The position numbers were made by a program, and so were the translations under genes. The notes under the pieces are model-generated. The model made no database searches. It had not been told where the DNA came from and was given only the letters and a program-made list of their open reading frames with translations. From assembly GCF_009796285.1 (NCBI RefSeq), contig NZ_CP047020.1, positions 8,990,001 to 9,054,000 on the forward strand: a stretch of 64,000 nt of DNA. The letters run 5' to 3'. Shown here in pieces: positions 24,923 to 32,797 of this stretch (position 1 is the first letter of the stretch; each line of letters starts with the position of its first letter). Source of the stretch: Streptomyces broussonetiae (GTDB taxonomy: Bacteria > Actinomycetota > Actinomycetes > Streptomycetales > Streptomycetaceae).

Positions 24923-25596
24923 CGACCGGCCTCCGGCCGCCCCTGCTCGTCCAGGAGCCGGGCCCGCTGGGCGAGCAGCGCCGCCTGTATACGGCTGGTC
25001 ACCCGCAGCTTGGTGAAGATCACGCTCAGGTGGTCCTTGACGGTGCCCGCGCTCAGATGCAGACGCGTTCCTATCTCGGCATTCGACAGCCCCTCCGCGA
25101 CGAGCGTGAGCACGTCGCGTTCCCGCGCGGTCAGTCGCTCCACCCGGGCCGCCACTTCGGCGTCCACCGTTTCGGTGCCCTGGTGGCTGACCAGCAGGGC
25201 CCGGGACGCCTTGGGCGACATGACGATGCCGCCCGCGGCGAGCGTGCGGACCATCTGGGCCAGCTGTTCCGGCTCGGTGTCCTTGAGCAGGAACCCGGCC
25301 GCACCGTGACGCAGCGCCGCGAGGACGTACTCGTCGGTGTCGAACGTCGTGAGCATCGCCACGACGGGCCCGTCCGGCAGCGTACGCACCTCGCGCAGCA
25401 CGGTGAGCCCGTCGACATCGGGCATACGGATGTCCAGCAGCACGACGTCCGGGCGCGCCGCGCGGATGCGGGCCACAGCTCCGGCGCCGCTCACCGTCGC
25501 CACCACCTCGATGTCGTCGGCGGCGTTCAGGATGAGCTGGAAGCCGGAGCGGACGAGCGCCTCGTCGTCCACCACTACCACCCGGATCATGTGCAT
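24919..25596 (-). CDS. NarL/FixJ-type response regulator
   Basis: The 225-residue protein contains a receiver domain with VVVDDEALVRSGF, phospho-acceptor in VVLLDIRMPDVDG, LTTFDTDEYVL, and the Lys of FLLKDTEPEQL, followed by a LuxR helix-turn-helix: LTARERDVLTLVAEGLSNAEIGTRLHLSAGTVKDHLSVIFTKL. It is the partner of the kinase gene that it overlaps. Targets are not visible here. ATG 25596 or ATG 25590 (MIRVVVVDDE) could be the start. Confidence 0.9.
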   Translation of the reverse strand: MHMIRVVVVDDEALVRSGFQLILNAADDIEVVATVSGAGAVARIRAARPDVVLLDIRMPDVDGLTVLREVRTLPDGPVVAMLTTFDTDEYVLAALRHGAAGFLLKDTEPEQLAQMVRTLAAGGIVMSPKASRALLVSHQGTETVDAEVAARVERLTARERDVLTLVAEGLSNAEIGTRLHLSAGTVKDHLSVIFTKLRVTSRIQAALLAQRARLLDEQGRPEAGR

Positions 25597-25807
25597 GGCG
25601 TCCCGCTCTTGTCCGGTCCTGTCTGTGCGCCTACGACATTAAGAGGGCTCGGCCGTCGCGAGGGTTGCCCCAGGAAGTGGATCCAGCCGATCGGGGGGTG
25701 ACCTCCCGCCACCCGGCGGGGCAGGTCCGGCCGGGCGGCGGATACCCCGCCCACCAGGTCCGATCCCAGGCTGGACGCATGACGCACAGCACAGACGCGG
25801 GGGCCCG

Positions 25808-25951
25808 GTGAACGGACAGCTCGGCGGCGGCAGGGAGACCGCCTTCCTGATCATCACGGCGTCGGCCGCGGTCCTGGCGGTCCTGCGGCCCGACCTGTAC
25901 GCCGGTCTCGCCCACCGTGCCGCCTCGGCCTTCGCCCGGCTGATCGGCTGA
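25808..25951 (+). CDS. Small single-span membrane protein, unknown
   Basis: A 47-codon ORF from GTG 25808 encodes a short soluble N-terminus (VNGQLGGGRET), a hydrophobic helix AFLIITASAAVLAVL and an Arg-containing tail ending ARLIG. Its GTG overlaps the stop of a still shorter ATG-started ORF at 25779, and it ends 20 bp before the glycosyltransferase gene, so it is likely translated with it. Codon positions show the usual GC3 bias. No family recognised. Confidence 0.45.
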   Translation: MNGQLGGGRETAFLIITASAAVLAVLRPDLYAGLAHRAASAFARLIG

Positions 25952-25971
25952 CCGTGCCTCGAAGAGTCCCG

Positions 25972-28062
25972 ATGAAGATCACGTTTCTGCTCCACAACGC
26001 CTACGGCATCAGCGGCACCGTCCGCGCCACGGCCAACCTCGCCGGGGCACTCGCCGACCACCACGACGTCGAGATCGTCTCCTACTACCGCACCGCCGAC
26101 CAGCCCCGCCTGGCAGCGGCGCCCCAGGTGCGGATGCGCACCCTGGTGGACCTGCGGCCCACCTCCCGGCACTACGCGGGAAACACCGCCGAGCAGCGCA
26201 GATCCGGCACCGTGTGCCCCCACGACACCGTGCACCACGGCCCTACGCCGCCCAGCGGACTCGGCGAGGCGCGGCTCGCGCAGTACCTGAAGGACACCGA
26301 CGCCGACGTGGTGATCGCGACCCGGCCGTACCTGACCTGCTTCCTGGCCGAGCACGGCCGCCCGGACCAGCTGCGCATCGGCCAGGAGTACGCCACCCGC
26401 GCCCTCCACCCGGAGGCGCTCAGGGACGACCTCGACGTGGCCGTGTCCCTCCTCGACGCCTACGTGAGCGTGTCCGCGGCGGACACACGCGCCTACCGCC
26501 GGGCCCTGCACTCCGCACCGACGCGCCTCACCAGCATCCCCGTCTGCGCTCCCGCGCCCTGTGTGCAGCCCTCGACCGGGAACTCGAGGACCGTGGTGAC
26601 AGCCGGGCGGCTGACGGCGGCCAAGCGGTACGACCGGCTCGTCGACGCCTTCGCCAAGGTCGTGGCGGTACATCCGGACTGGACGCTGCGCATCTACGGC
26701 CGCGGCCACGAGCGCAGCAGCCTGCGCCGCCGTGTCGACGACCTCGGGCTGCACGACAACGTCCAGCTGATGGGAGTGCGCACTCCCCTGGACCCGGAGT
26801 GGGCCAAGGGCGCCATCGCGGTCCTGCCGAGCAGCGCCGAACCGTCCGGCACGACCCTGCTGGAAGCCATGAGCTGCGGGGTGCCCGTGGTGAGCACCGA
26901 CTGCGACCACGCGCCCCGCGAGATCATCACACACGGCGAGGACGGCCTGCTCGTCCCGGCGCACGGAGCCGTCGAGGACACACTCGCCGACGCGCTGTGC
27001 CGCCTGATCGAGAACGACGCCGAGCGCCGGCGCATGGCCGCCGCGGCCCACCTGACGTCCCTGCGCTTCCGTCCCCGGCACATCGCCGCGCAGTACGACG
27101 CCCTCTTCGCCGACCTCAAGCCGCAACTCGCCGGCCGCGGCGGAGGCGGTACCGCGCTGCGCGCAGCACGCCCGGACACCGACGGCGGCTTCCCGCTGTG
27201 GCGCCGGGCGCTGGAACTCATCGGCCTGGCCGGGCTCGGGGCACCGGTCCGGGTCGGCTGCCGTGTGCTGCCCGACGGCTCGGTCACCTTCCACGTCCCC
27301 AGTCCGGCCCTCACCCCCGACGCCTGGAACCTGGTCCTGCGCCCCCGGGAGACCACGGCGGCGGGTGACCCCGTGCGACTGCGGCTGGAGCAGCGGGGGA
27401 CGGGCGCCGGCCGGTCGCTGCAGGCAACGCTGGACAAGGCTTCGTACTCGCTCGCCGAAGGACACTGGGACGCCTTCGTCCAGCACGTCAGCGGCAACAC
27501 CTCACGCCCCGTCCTGGCCGGGCCGGTGGAAACGGCACGGCTCCTCGACCCCGCCGCGCGCCGCCCGTCCGACGCTGGATGCACCGCATGGATCCCCTGT
27601 CCGGCACCGGACGGCGGCCTGGCCCTGCGCACCTGGCACAGACCGGCCCACGCCGAGGTGTCGACGGTCACCGTCGGCGACAGCGCGATCCGGATCACCG
27701 GCTCGCTCCACGGCAGCGCCGCCCGCTCCCACCACTACCGGTTCCGGGCCCGCCTCCAGGGACACCGCGACCCCTCCTTCGACGGACACTGCTACATCGA
27801 CGCGTACGGCGACTTCGACATCGGCATCCCCCTGGCTACCGCGGCCGAGCACCATCCCGGCGCAGACGCCCACTGGGACCTGCGACTGAGCGCGTACGGC
27901 GGCCCCGAACTCCGCCTCGGCATGCTCACCGGTGACATCGCGGACCGCCGGGACATCACCACGTTCCCGACGGCCCACCTCTCGAGGCCACGGAGCCGCC
28001 TCACATTCCAGCCGTACCTGACACCCGACCACGACCTCGCGCTCAGAACCACCGACGCGTGA
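25972..28062 (+). CDS. Two-domain GT4-type glycosyltransferase
   Basis: The 696-residue protein begins MKITFLLHNAYGISGTVRATANLA, a typical GT-B N-terminal start with a donor-side GGT-like loop. TAGRLTAAKRYDRLVDAFAKV, IYGRGHERSSLRRRVDDLGLHDNVQLMG and PSSAEPSGTTLLEAMSCGVPVVSTDCDHAPREII form the nucleotide-sugar domain with the E-x7-E element (residues 200-390). After about residue 400 comes a 290-residue beta-rich region repeated in style (PVRVGCRVLPDGSVTFHVPSPALTPDAWNLVLRPR) without a catalytic motif that I recognise. This organisation is seen in Streptomyces enzymes that build cell-wall glycopolymers. The acceptor is unknown. Confidence 0.8.
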   Translation: MKITFLLHNAYGISGTVRATANLAGALADHHDVEIVSYYRTADQPRLAAAPQVRMRTLVDLRPTSRHYAGNTAEQRRSGTVCPHDTVHHGPTPPSGLGEARLAQYLKDTDADVVIATRPYLTCFLAEHGRPDQLRIGQEYATRALHPEALRDDLDVAVSLLDAYVSVSAADTRAYRRALHSAPTRLTSIPVCAPAPCVQPSTGNSRTVVTAGRLTAAKRYDRLVDAFAKVVAVHPDWTLRIYGRGHERSSLRRRVDDLGLHDNVQLMGVRTPLDPEWAKGAIAVLPSSAEPSGTTLLEAMSCGVPVVSTDCDHAPREIITHGEDGLLVPAHGAVEDTLADALCRLIENDAERRRMAAAAHLTSLRFRPRHIAAQYDALFADLKPQLAGRGGGGTALRAARPDTDGGFPLWRRALELIGLAGLGAPVRVGCRVLPDGSVTFHVPSPALTPDAWNLVLRPRETTAAGDPVRLRLEQRGTGAGRSLQATLDKASYSLAEGHWDAFVQHVSGNTSRPVLAGPVETARLLDPAARRPSDAGCTAWIPCPAPDGGLALRTWHRPAHAEVSTVTVGDSAIRITGSLHGSAARSHHYRFRARLQGHRDPSFDGHCYIDAYGDFDIGIPLATAAEHHPGADAHWDLRLSAYGGPELRLGMLTGDIADRRDITTFPTAHLSRPRSRLTFQPYLTPDHDLALRTTDA

Positions 28063-28155
28063 GCCCGCAATGCGCTCCCCGAGTGCTTCCCGAGCCCCGT
28101 GCCGGGCCCGCCGCCCGCGCCGTTGACCTTGCCGGACCCCCTGGCCCGGTCACGC

Positions 28156-29538
28156 GTGGGAGACGACTTGAGTGCAGATCGCCCCTGGGGCACAGCCGTT
28201 GTCATCGGCGGCAGCTACGCGGGACTGGTGACCGCGCGCGTCCTGAGCGACTTCTTCGCCGAGGTCGTCGTCGTGGAACGTGATGCCGTCGACGAGGACA
28301 CCGGCATCCACCCGGGAGCCCCGCAGGGGTACCACGCGCACGCGATGCTGGCCAGGGGCGGGGAGATCCTGGAGCGGCTGTTCCCGGGAATCCGCGAGGA
28401 GTTGAGGAACGCGGGGGCGCCGGAATTCGACTACGGAGAGGGCAGCGACTTCCTGCTGCCCTGCGGACGCGCGCCGCGACAGCGCACGGGCGTGCGGATG
28501 CAGACCTTCACCCGCGACGAGCTGGAGCGCCGGCTGCGCCGCAGGGTGCTCGCACGCCCGCAGGTCACGCTGATCCCGGCCACCCGGTGCGCGGGCCTGA
28601 TCCTGGACTCCTCCGGCCGGGTCAGCGGCGTGACGTGCCGGACACAGGACACGGATCCCTTCGAACTGGCCGCCGACCTGGTCGTCGACGCCTCCGGACG
28701 GGCCAGCTCCCTGGCCCGCTGGCTGAGGGCGCTCGGGATCACCGTGCCGCCCAAACGGACCGTGAAGGCGAAGGTCACCTACACGTCGATGAACTTCGAC
28801 CGGCCGCAGGAGAGCGACCCCCGGCACCCGGACTTCAAGGTCGCCTACCAGATGCTCTTCGCTCCCCGGGTGCGCCGGGGCGGGGTCCTGTTCGCGGTCG
28901 AGCGCAACCGGTGGACCTGTTCGCTGTTCGGATTCGAGGACCCGCCACCGACCGACGACGAGGGCTACCTGGCGTTCGCCCGGAGCCTGGACAATCCCCA
29001 TCTGGCCACGCAGATCGACCGCCGCACCGTCCAGGAGCCCACCCGCCGCCACTCCAGCGCCGACAACCAGTGGCGGCCGTACCACGCCGTCAAGGACTGG
29101 CCGGACCGGCTGATCGCCGTCGGGGACGCGGTCTGCGCCCTCAACCCCGTCTACGCCCAGGGTCAGACGGTGGCCGCAATGGAGGCGGAACTCCTGCAGG
29201 CCATGTTGGAACGGCGTGGACCGTCCGGCCGGTTGGACGGCCTCGCCGCCGGCTTCCAGAAGAAGGTGGGCCGACTGCTGCGCAGCCCGTGGATGCTGTC
29301 CACCAACTCCGACCTGATGTGGAACCCGCACGGCAGGCCCCTCGCCGTCCGCTTCGCCCACTGGTACAACGCACGCCTCTTCCAGGTGGCGGTGCGGGAC
29401 CCGGCCGTATGGGCGAGGTTCGTCCGCGTGGTGAACATGCTGAACTCTCCGGCCGTGCTGTTCCGTCCCACTGTTGCGCTGAAGGTCCTGTGGAGTCCCA
29501 CCGGCGCCGCCCCGAGCCCGGGAGGCCGCCGGCGATGA
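28156..29538 (+). CDS. FAD-dependent hydroxylase/halogenase-like oxidoreductase
   Basis: The protein (about 460 residues) has the FAD motif TAVVIGGSYAGLVTARVLSDFFAEVVVVERD, the distal LVVDASGRASSLARWLRALG (DG-type motif) and RLIAVGDAVCALNPVYAQGQTVAAMEAE (GD motif) of group A flavin monooxygenases related to geranylgeranyl reductases and halogenases. The WxWxIP halogenase motif is missing. Cytosolic, NAD(P)H or reduced-flavin dependent; the substrate is unknown. No ATG is available; GTG 28156 was chosen, with TTG 28168 (after GGGAGA) as an alternative. It follows the glycosyltransferase by 93 bp. Confidence 0.82.
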   Translation: MGDDLSADRPWGTAVVIGGSYAGLVTARVLSDFFAEVVVVERDAVDEDTGIHPGAPQGYHAHAMLARGGEILERLFPGIREELRNAGAPEFDYGEGSDFLLPCGRAPRQRTGVRMQTFTRDELERRLRRRVLARPQVTLIPATRCAGLILDSSGRVSGVTCRTQDTDPFELAADLVVDASGRASSLARWLRALGITVPPKRTVKAKVTYTSMNFDRPQESDPRHPDFKVAYQMLFAPRVRRGGVLFAVERNRWTCSLFGFEDPPPTDDEGYLAFARSLDNPHLATQIDRRTVQEPTRRHSSADNQWRPYHAVKDWPDRLIAVGDAVCALNPVYAQGQTVAAMEAELLQAMLERRGPSGRLDGLAAGFQKKVGRLLRSPWMLSTNSDLMWNPHGRPLAVRFAHWYNARLFQVAVRDPAVWARFVRVVNMLNSPAVLFRPTVALKVLWSPTGAAPSPGGRRR

Positions 29539-29603
29539 GCGCGATCAGCATGCCCGCTTCGATGTGGTCCGGCTGATCGGCACGGTCCCCGTGGCCCGGT
29601 TCG

Positions 29604-29882
29604 TCACCCGCTCCCGTTGTCGGCATGCTCCGGCGCGTGCCTCTGCGTGATCCAGCCGTGGACCACCCGTACGGGCACCCGCGCGTCGACGGCGATCACA
29701 TGCTCGGGCACGCCGGTGAGCCAGGCGGCGAGCGCGGCCCGGCGCAGGCGGGTTGCGCGGGCGGCCAGGCCGGCACGCAACGCGCCCGCGGAGGCGGCGG
29801 TCAGGCTCGGGGCGTCCTGCGCCAGGTGCCGGGCGGCCTGGCGGACGGCGCGGCGGGCGCGCCGGGTGTCGAGGTCGCTCAT
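29604..29882 (-). CDS. Small helical protein, helix-turn-helix-like, unknown
   Basis: A 92-residue Arg/Ala-rich protein (MSDLDTRRARRAVRQAARHLAQ, then AAWLTGVPEHVIAVDARVPVRVVHGWITQRH). The second half resembles a small DNA-binding HTH (GVPEHVIAVDARVPVRVVHGWI) but no family is certain. Its ATG overlaps the stop of MgtC by 4 bases (ATGA), so the two are translationally coupled and it may belong to the Mg2+ response. Confidence 0.6.
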   Translation of the reverse strand: MSDLDTRRARRAVRQAARHLAQDAPSLTAASAGALRAGLAARATRLRRAALAAWLTGVPEHVIAVDARVPVRVVHGWITQRHAPEHADNGSG

Positions 29883-30607
29883 GCCACCGCCTCCCGGTCG
29901 GTACCGAGGGGCGTGTCGTCCAGGTGCCAGTGCAGGTCGTGTACGCCCGGTTCCAGGGACAGGCGGGCGATGAGCTGTTCCAGGGCGCGGGCCGGGTCGC
30001 CGTTCAGGGCGACGGCGGCCCGCAGGCTGGTGGTGCCCTCGTCGTCACGCCGTACCCGCAGAGCGGTGGGTGCCAGCCCGTCGCTCGCCAGGGCCTGGGA
30101 CAGCAGCGCCCGGACATGAGTCTCGTCGCCGCGCTCGCAGATCAGGTGGACGGTGGCATGCACGCCCTCGTGGTCCGGGTCGCGCTGCGGAACGCGGTCG
30201 ATGAGCCGCCCGGCGGGGCGCAGCAGCATGTGTACGGTGAGCACGGTGGCGGTGCCTATGAAGCACAGCGTCAGCCGGCCGGAGGCGGCGAGCACGCCGA
30301 CCGCGGCCGAACACCACAGTGTGGCCGCGGTGTTGAGGCCGCGTACGCCTCCGCCCTCGCGGAGGATGACACCACCGCCGAGGAATCCGATGCCGGAGAC
30401 CACGTAGGAGGCGACCCGGGTGGGGCTGCCGGTGTCGCCGACGGCCTCGCTGTAGAGGACGAAGAGCGTGGCGCCGACCGCCACCAGGGCGTTGGTGCGC
30501 AGTCCGGCCATGCGGGCGCGCCACTGGCGCTCGACGCCGATCAGGGCACCGCAGGAGACGCCGACCGTGAGGCGGAGTACGAAGTCGAAGGTGGTCAGGT
30601 TCGCCAT
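29879..30607 (-). CDS. MgtC/SapB family membrane protein
   Basis: A 242-residue protein with five N-terminal helices: LRLTVGVSCGALIGVERQWRARMAGLRTNALVAVGATLFV, then VASYVVSGIGFLGGGVILREGGGVRGLNTAATLWCSAAVGVLAASG, the hallmark MgtC segments, and a soluble ACT-like C-terminal domain from about residue 150. In Salmonella and Mycobacterium MgtC is induced at low Mg2+ and modulates the F-type ATP synthase or survival rather than importing Mg2+. ATG 30607 has GGGGAGG upstream, which is itself inside a hairpin. A short leader ORF precedes it, and it is divergent from an ArsR gene. Confidence 0.9.
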   Translation of the reverse strand: MANLTTFDFVLRLTVGVSCGALIGVERQWRARMAGLRTNALVAVGATLFVLYSEAVGDTGSPTRVASYVVSGIGFLGGGVILREGGGVRGLNTAATLWCSAAVGVLAASGRLTLCFIGTATVLTVHMLLRPAGRLIDRVPQRDPDHEGVHATVHLICERGDETHVRALLSQALASDGLAPTALRVRRDDEGTTSLRAAVALNGDPARALEQLIARLSLEPGVHDLHWHLDDTPLGTDREAVA

Positions 30608-30613
30608 GGGGAA

Positions 30614-30650
30614 CCTCCCCTCGCCCCGCCGGAGCGGGACAGGTCGAGGG
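30614..30650 (-). promoter_or_regulatory. Hairpin sequestering the mgtC ribosome binding site
   Basis: On the minus strand CCCTCG (30650-30645) can pair with CGAGGGG (30623-30617), and inside it CCCG pairs with CGGG. The closing strand overlaps the GGGGAGG ribosome binding site of the MgtC gene. The leader ORF ends 39 bases upstream, so leader translation could influence the fold. This is read from complementarity only. Confidence 0.45.
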
Positions 30651-30688
30651 CAGGGCGAGCACCGGCCCGGCCGTGGGGCCGGCGAGGG

Positions 30689-30763
30689 CTACCCGATGCC
30701 CGAGGAGTCGGGGGACACGGGACTGCAGGGCCGGTCGTGGCCCGGACTACTGCTGCGATCCAT
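30689..30763 (-). CDS. Short leader peptide with the SSPGHDRP motif, upstream of MgtC
   Basis: A 24-codon ORF on the minus strand starts at ATG 30763 behind a very strong ribosome binding site (GGAGGAGGTG, 5 bases from ATG) and stops with TAG at 30689. The product starts MDRSSSPGHDRPC and continues SPVSPDSSGIG. It shares SSPGH-x-RP and the Met-Asp start with the 28-codon ORF between the M-box and the Mg2+ transporter genes (13395-13481); the remainder differs. It is rich in Ser and Pro, which fits a ribosome-responsive leader. Confidence 0.6.
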   Translation of the reverse strand: MDRSSSPGHDRPCSPVSPDSSGIG

Positions 30764-30816
30764 GTCGCTCACCTCCTCCTCGTCGTCCGCGATGCCTTCG
30801 GAACCTCTCTCCATAT

Positions 30817-30902
30817 TTGCGCATCGACGCAATTGGTGTCGGTGCCTGGCGGCGCGGGGTGCTGTGCGCATGACCGGCTACCATACTTGCATGGAAGCGC
30901 AA
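30817..30902. promoter_or_regulatory. Two ArsR operator-like sites, TTGCR-N6-CGCAA
   Basis: TTGCG-N6-CGCAA at 30817-30832 lies between the divergent ArsR gene and the MgtC leader ORF. TTGCA-N6-CGCAA at 30887-30902 covers the ArsR start codon. Both have the same 16-bp spacing as a third copy at 34903-34918. Repression of both directions by the ArsR product is inferred. Confidence 0.6.
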
Positions 30903-31304
30903 GTAGCGTCGTGGGACGAGGAGCGGGCCGAGCGGTCGGTGGCGGTGCTCAAGGCCGTCGCGGACCCCTCGCGCTACCGGCTGCTGTGGGCGCTCAGCGA
31001 ACGGGAACTGCCGGTCAGCCGCCTTGCCGAGCTGATCGAGGCACATGTCGCCGCCACCTCCCAGCACCTGGCGAAACTGCGCGCGGCCGGACTGGTCGCA
31101 TCGCGGCGGGAAGGTACGCGCATCTTCTACCGGGTCACCGGCCCGCAGGTGCGTGCGCTGCTGGAGAGCGCGGTGCTGGCCACGGACGAGGCCGTCGCCG
31201 CGGGGGACGCTGCGGCGGCGGAAGCCGTACAGGCGGCCGCCGCGCAGGAGCGGAGCGCGCCCGCACGGGCCGCCGGTCTCCGGCGGCCGGCCACGGAACA
31301 CTGA
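30891..31304 (+). CDS. ArsR/SmtB-family metal-type regulator
   Basis: The 137-residue protein has the winged helix: VLKAVADPSRYRLLWALSERELPVSRLAELIEAHVAATSQHLAKLRAAGLVASRREGTRIFYRVTGPQVRALLESAV. The recognition helix AATSQHLAKLRAAG is typical of SmtB/NmtR-like sensors. There is no Cys. Two His residues lie in EAHVAATSQHL and the last 40 residues are Ala/Glu/Arg-rich, so the metal site, if any, is not evident. The ATG at 30891 lies inside an operator-like palindrome, a sign of autorepression. It is divergent from MgtC and convergent with the ABC transporter. Confidence 0.87.
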   Translation: MEAQVASWDEERAERSVAVLKAVADPSRYRLLWALSERELPVSRLAELIEAHVAATSQHLAKLRAAGLVASRREGTRIFYRVTGPQVRALLESAVLATDEAVAAGDAAAAEAVQAAAAQERSAPARAAGLRRPATEH

Positions 31305-31320
31305 CGCCCCCGGCACCGGC

Positions 31321-32751
31321 TCAGCCCCGCCCGGCCACGGTGACGGCCACGTGCACGTCGTCGCTCTCGTCGAGGCGGTACTCCTGCGGCTCGGCGTCGT
31401 AGGAGTACAGCTCGGCGTAGCGACCCCAGTCGGTGGCCGTCTCCAGCTGACGGGCGACCTGCTCGGCGGTGAAGTGGTGGGCCAGCAGGTCGCGGAAGAA
31501 GCCGGCGCGCAAGGTGGCGCCCGAGTTGCTGCGCAGACTCCTGGTGATCAGCGTGACCAGCGGGGCACGCTGGACGGCCTCGGCGAAGATCTTCTTCGAC
31601 TCCTGCACGTCGGCGCCCGCGAAGGCCGTACCTGTGTCGGACAGCAGCAGGTCGTCCCCGCTGAGTGTCGTGAAGCCAAGCAGGTCGAGCGCGTCGACCT
31701 GGGGCAGCAGGTCGTCCACCGCCAGGCCGAGTTCGTCGGCGAGGTCGGCCAGGTCGCAGCGTCCGCCGCGGTTCAGCACCATCTCCGCGAGCCCCGACAG
31801 TCCGTCGACGCTCGCCGGGGGCAGCGGGGTGTTCGCCGGGGTGCGCTTCTCCAGTTCCACCGACTCGTGCCGGCCGGGGACCCGGCCCTCCTTCTGGCGC
31901 CCGGTCATGGTGCGGTAGACGCGGTCGATCAGGTCGCCGAAGGCGGCCGAGTCACGGTCGCGGGGGCGGTCGAGACCGACCTCGAAGACCTCGCGGACCG
32001 TGCCGTAGGGGCGGGCGCCCAGGACGACGATCCGGTCGGCCATCAGCACGGCCTCCTCGATGTTGTGAGTGACCAGGACGATGGCGCGGGTCGGGAACTG
32101 GCCGGACTCCCACAGCTCCATCAGCTCGCCGCGCAGGTTCTCGGCGGTCAGCACGTCGAGGGCGGAGAACGGCTCGTCCATCATCAGTACGTCCGGCTCC
32201 ACGACGAGGGCGCGGGCGAAGCCGACGCGCTGGCGCATGCCGCCGGACAGCTCCTTGGGGTACGCGGACTCGAAGCCGTCCAGGCCGATCAGGTCGATGG
32301 CCTGCCGGGCGGCGTCCGCGCGTTCGGCGGCCGGAACTCCCTTGGCTTCCAAGCCCAGTTCGACGTTCTGCTGCACGGTCAGCCAGGGCAGCAGCGCAAA
32401 GGTCTGGAACACCATGGCCGTGCCCGGGTTCGCTCCGGTGAGCGAGGTTCCCCGGTAGGCGACGGTGCCCGAACTGGCGGGCACGAGTCCGGCCAGGCAG
32501 CGCAGCAGGGTGGACTTGCCGGAGCCCGACTTGCCGAGCAGCGCGACGACCTCACCGGCGCGCACCTGGAGGTTGATGCCGGACAGGACGGGCAGTTCGC
32601 CGTCGGCGCCGGCATAGGACTTGGTCAGGCCGACGGTCTCCAGCAGCAGCTCGCCGTCGGCGGGACGGCGGGGCCTGTCGGCGGTCAGGTGGGCGAGGCC
32701 GGCGCGGGCCTGGCGGTCGGCGCGCAGCCGACGCAGGGTGTTCAGCACCAT
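31321..32751 (-). CDS. ABC transporter ATPase with AAA-associated C-terminal domain
   Basis: The 476-residue protein has a full ABC ATPase: Walker A in LLGKSGSGKSTLLR, Q-loop VFQTFALLPWLTV, signature LSGGMRQRVGFARAL, Walker B VLMMDEPFSALD, and the H-loop LVTHNIEEAVLMAD, as in nitrate/sulfonate/bicarbonate (NitT/TauT) systems. After a linker (about 285-340) an extra domain, SVDGLSGLAEMVLNRGGRCDLADLADELGLAVDDLLPQVDALDLL with TLITRSLRSNSG, matches the AAA_assoc_C domain, a winged-helix-like regulatory module. ATG 32751 follows GGAGC. It forms a unit with the permease gene 46 bp upstream. Confidence 0.9.
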   Translation of the reverse strand: MVLNTLRRLRADRQARAGLAHLTADRPRRPADGELLLETVGLTKSYAGADGELPVLSGINLQVRAGEVVALLGKSGSGKSTLLRCLAGLVPASSGTVAYRGTSLTGANPGTAMVFQTFALLPWLTVQQNVELGLEAKGVPAAERADAARQAIDLIGLDGFESAYPKELSGGMRQRVGFARALVVEPDVLMMDEPFSALDVLTAENLRGELMELWESGQFPTRAIVLVTHNIEEAVLMADRIVVLGARPYGTVREVFEVGLDRPRDRDSAAFGDLIDRVYRTMTGRQKEGRVPGRHESVELEKRTPANTPLPPASVDGLSGLAEMVLNRGGRCDLADLADELGLAVDDLLPQVDALDLLGFTTLSGDDLLLSDTGTAFAGADVQESKKIFAEAVQRAPLVTLITRSLRSNSGATLRAGFFRDLLAHHFTAEQVARQLETATDWGRYAELYSYDAEPQEYRLDESDDVHVAVTVAGRG

Positions 32752-32797
32752 GACGTGCTCCAAATGCTTGTCGGGTAAGGGAAGTTCACAGGGGATT

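Noticed and set aside
25972..29538. Glycosyltransferase and FAD hydroxylase-like gene as the core of a natural-product cluster
   Set aside because: No polyketide, peptide, terpene or other scaffold enzyme is nearby; two tailoring-like genes are not enough.
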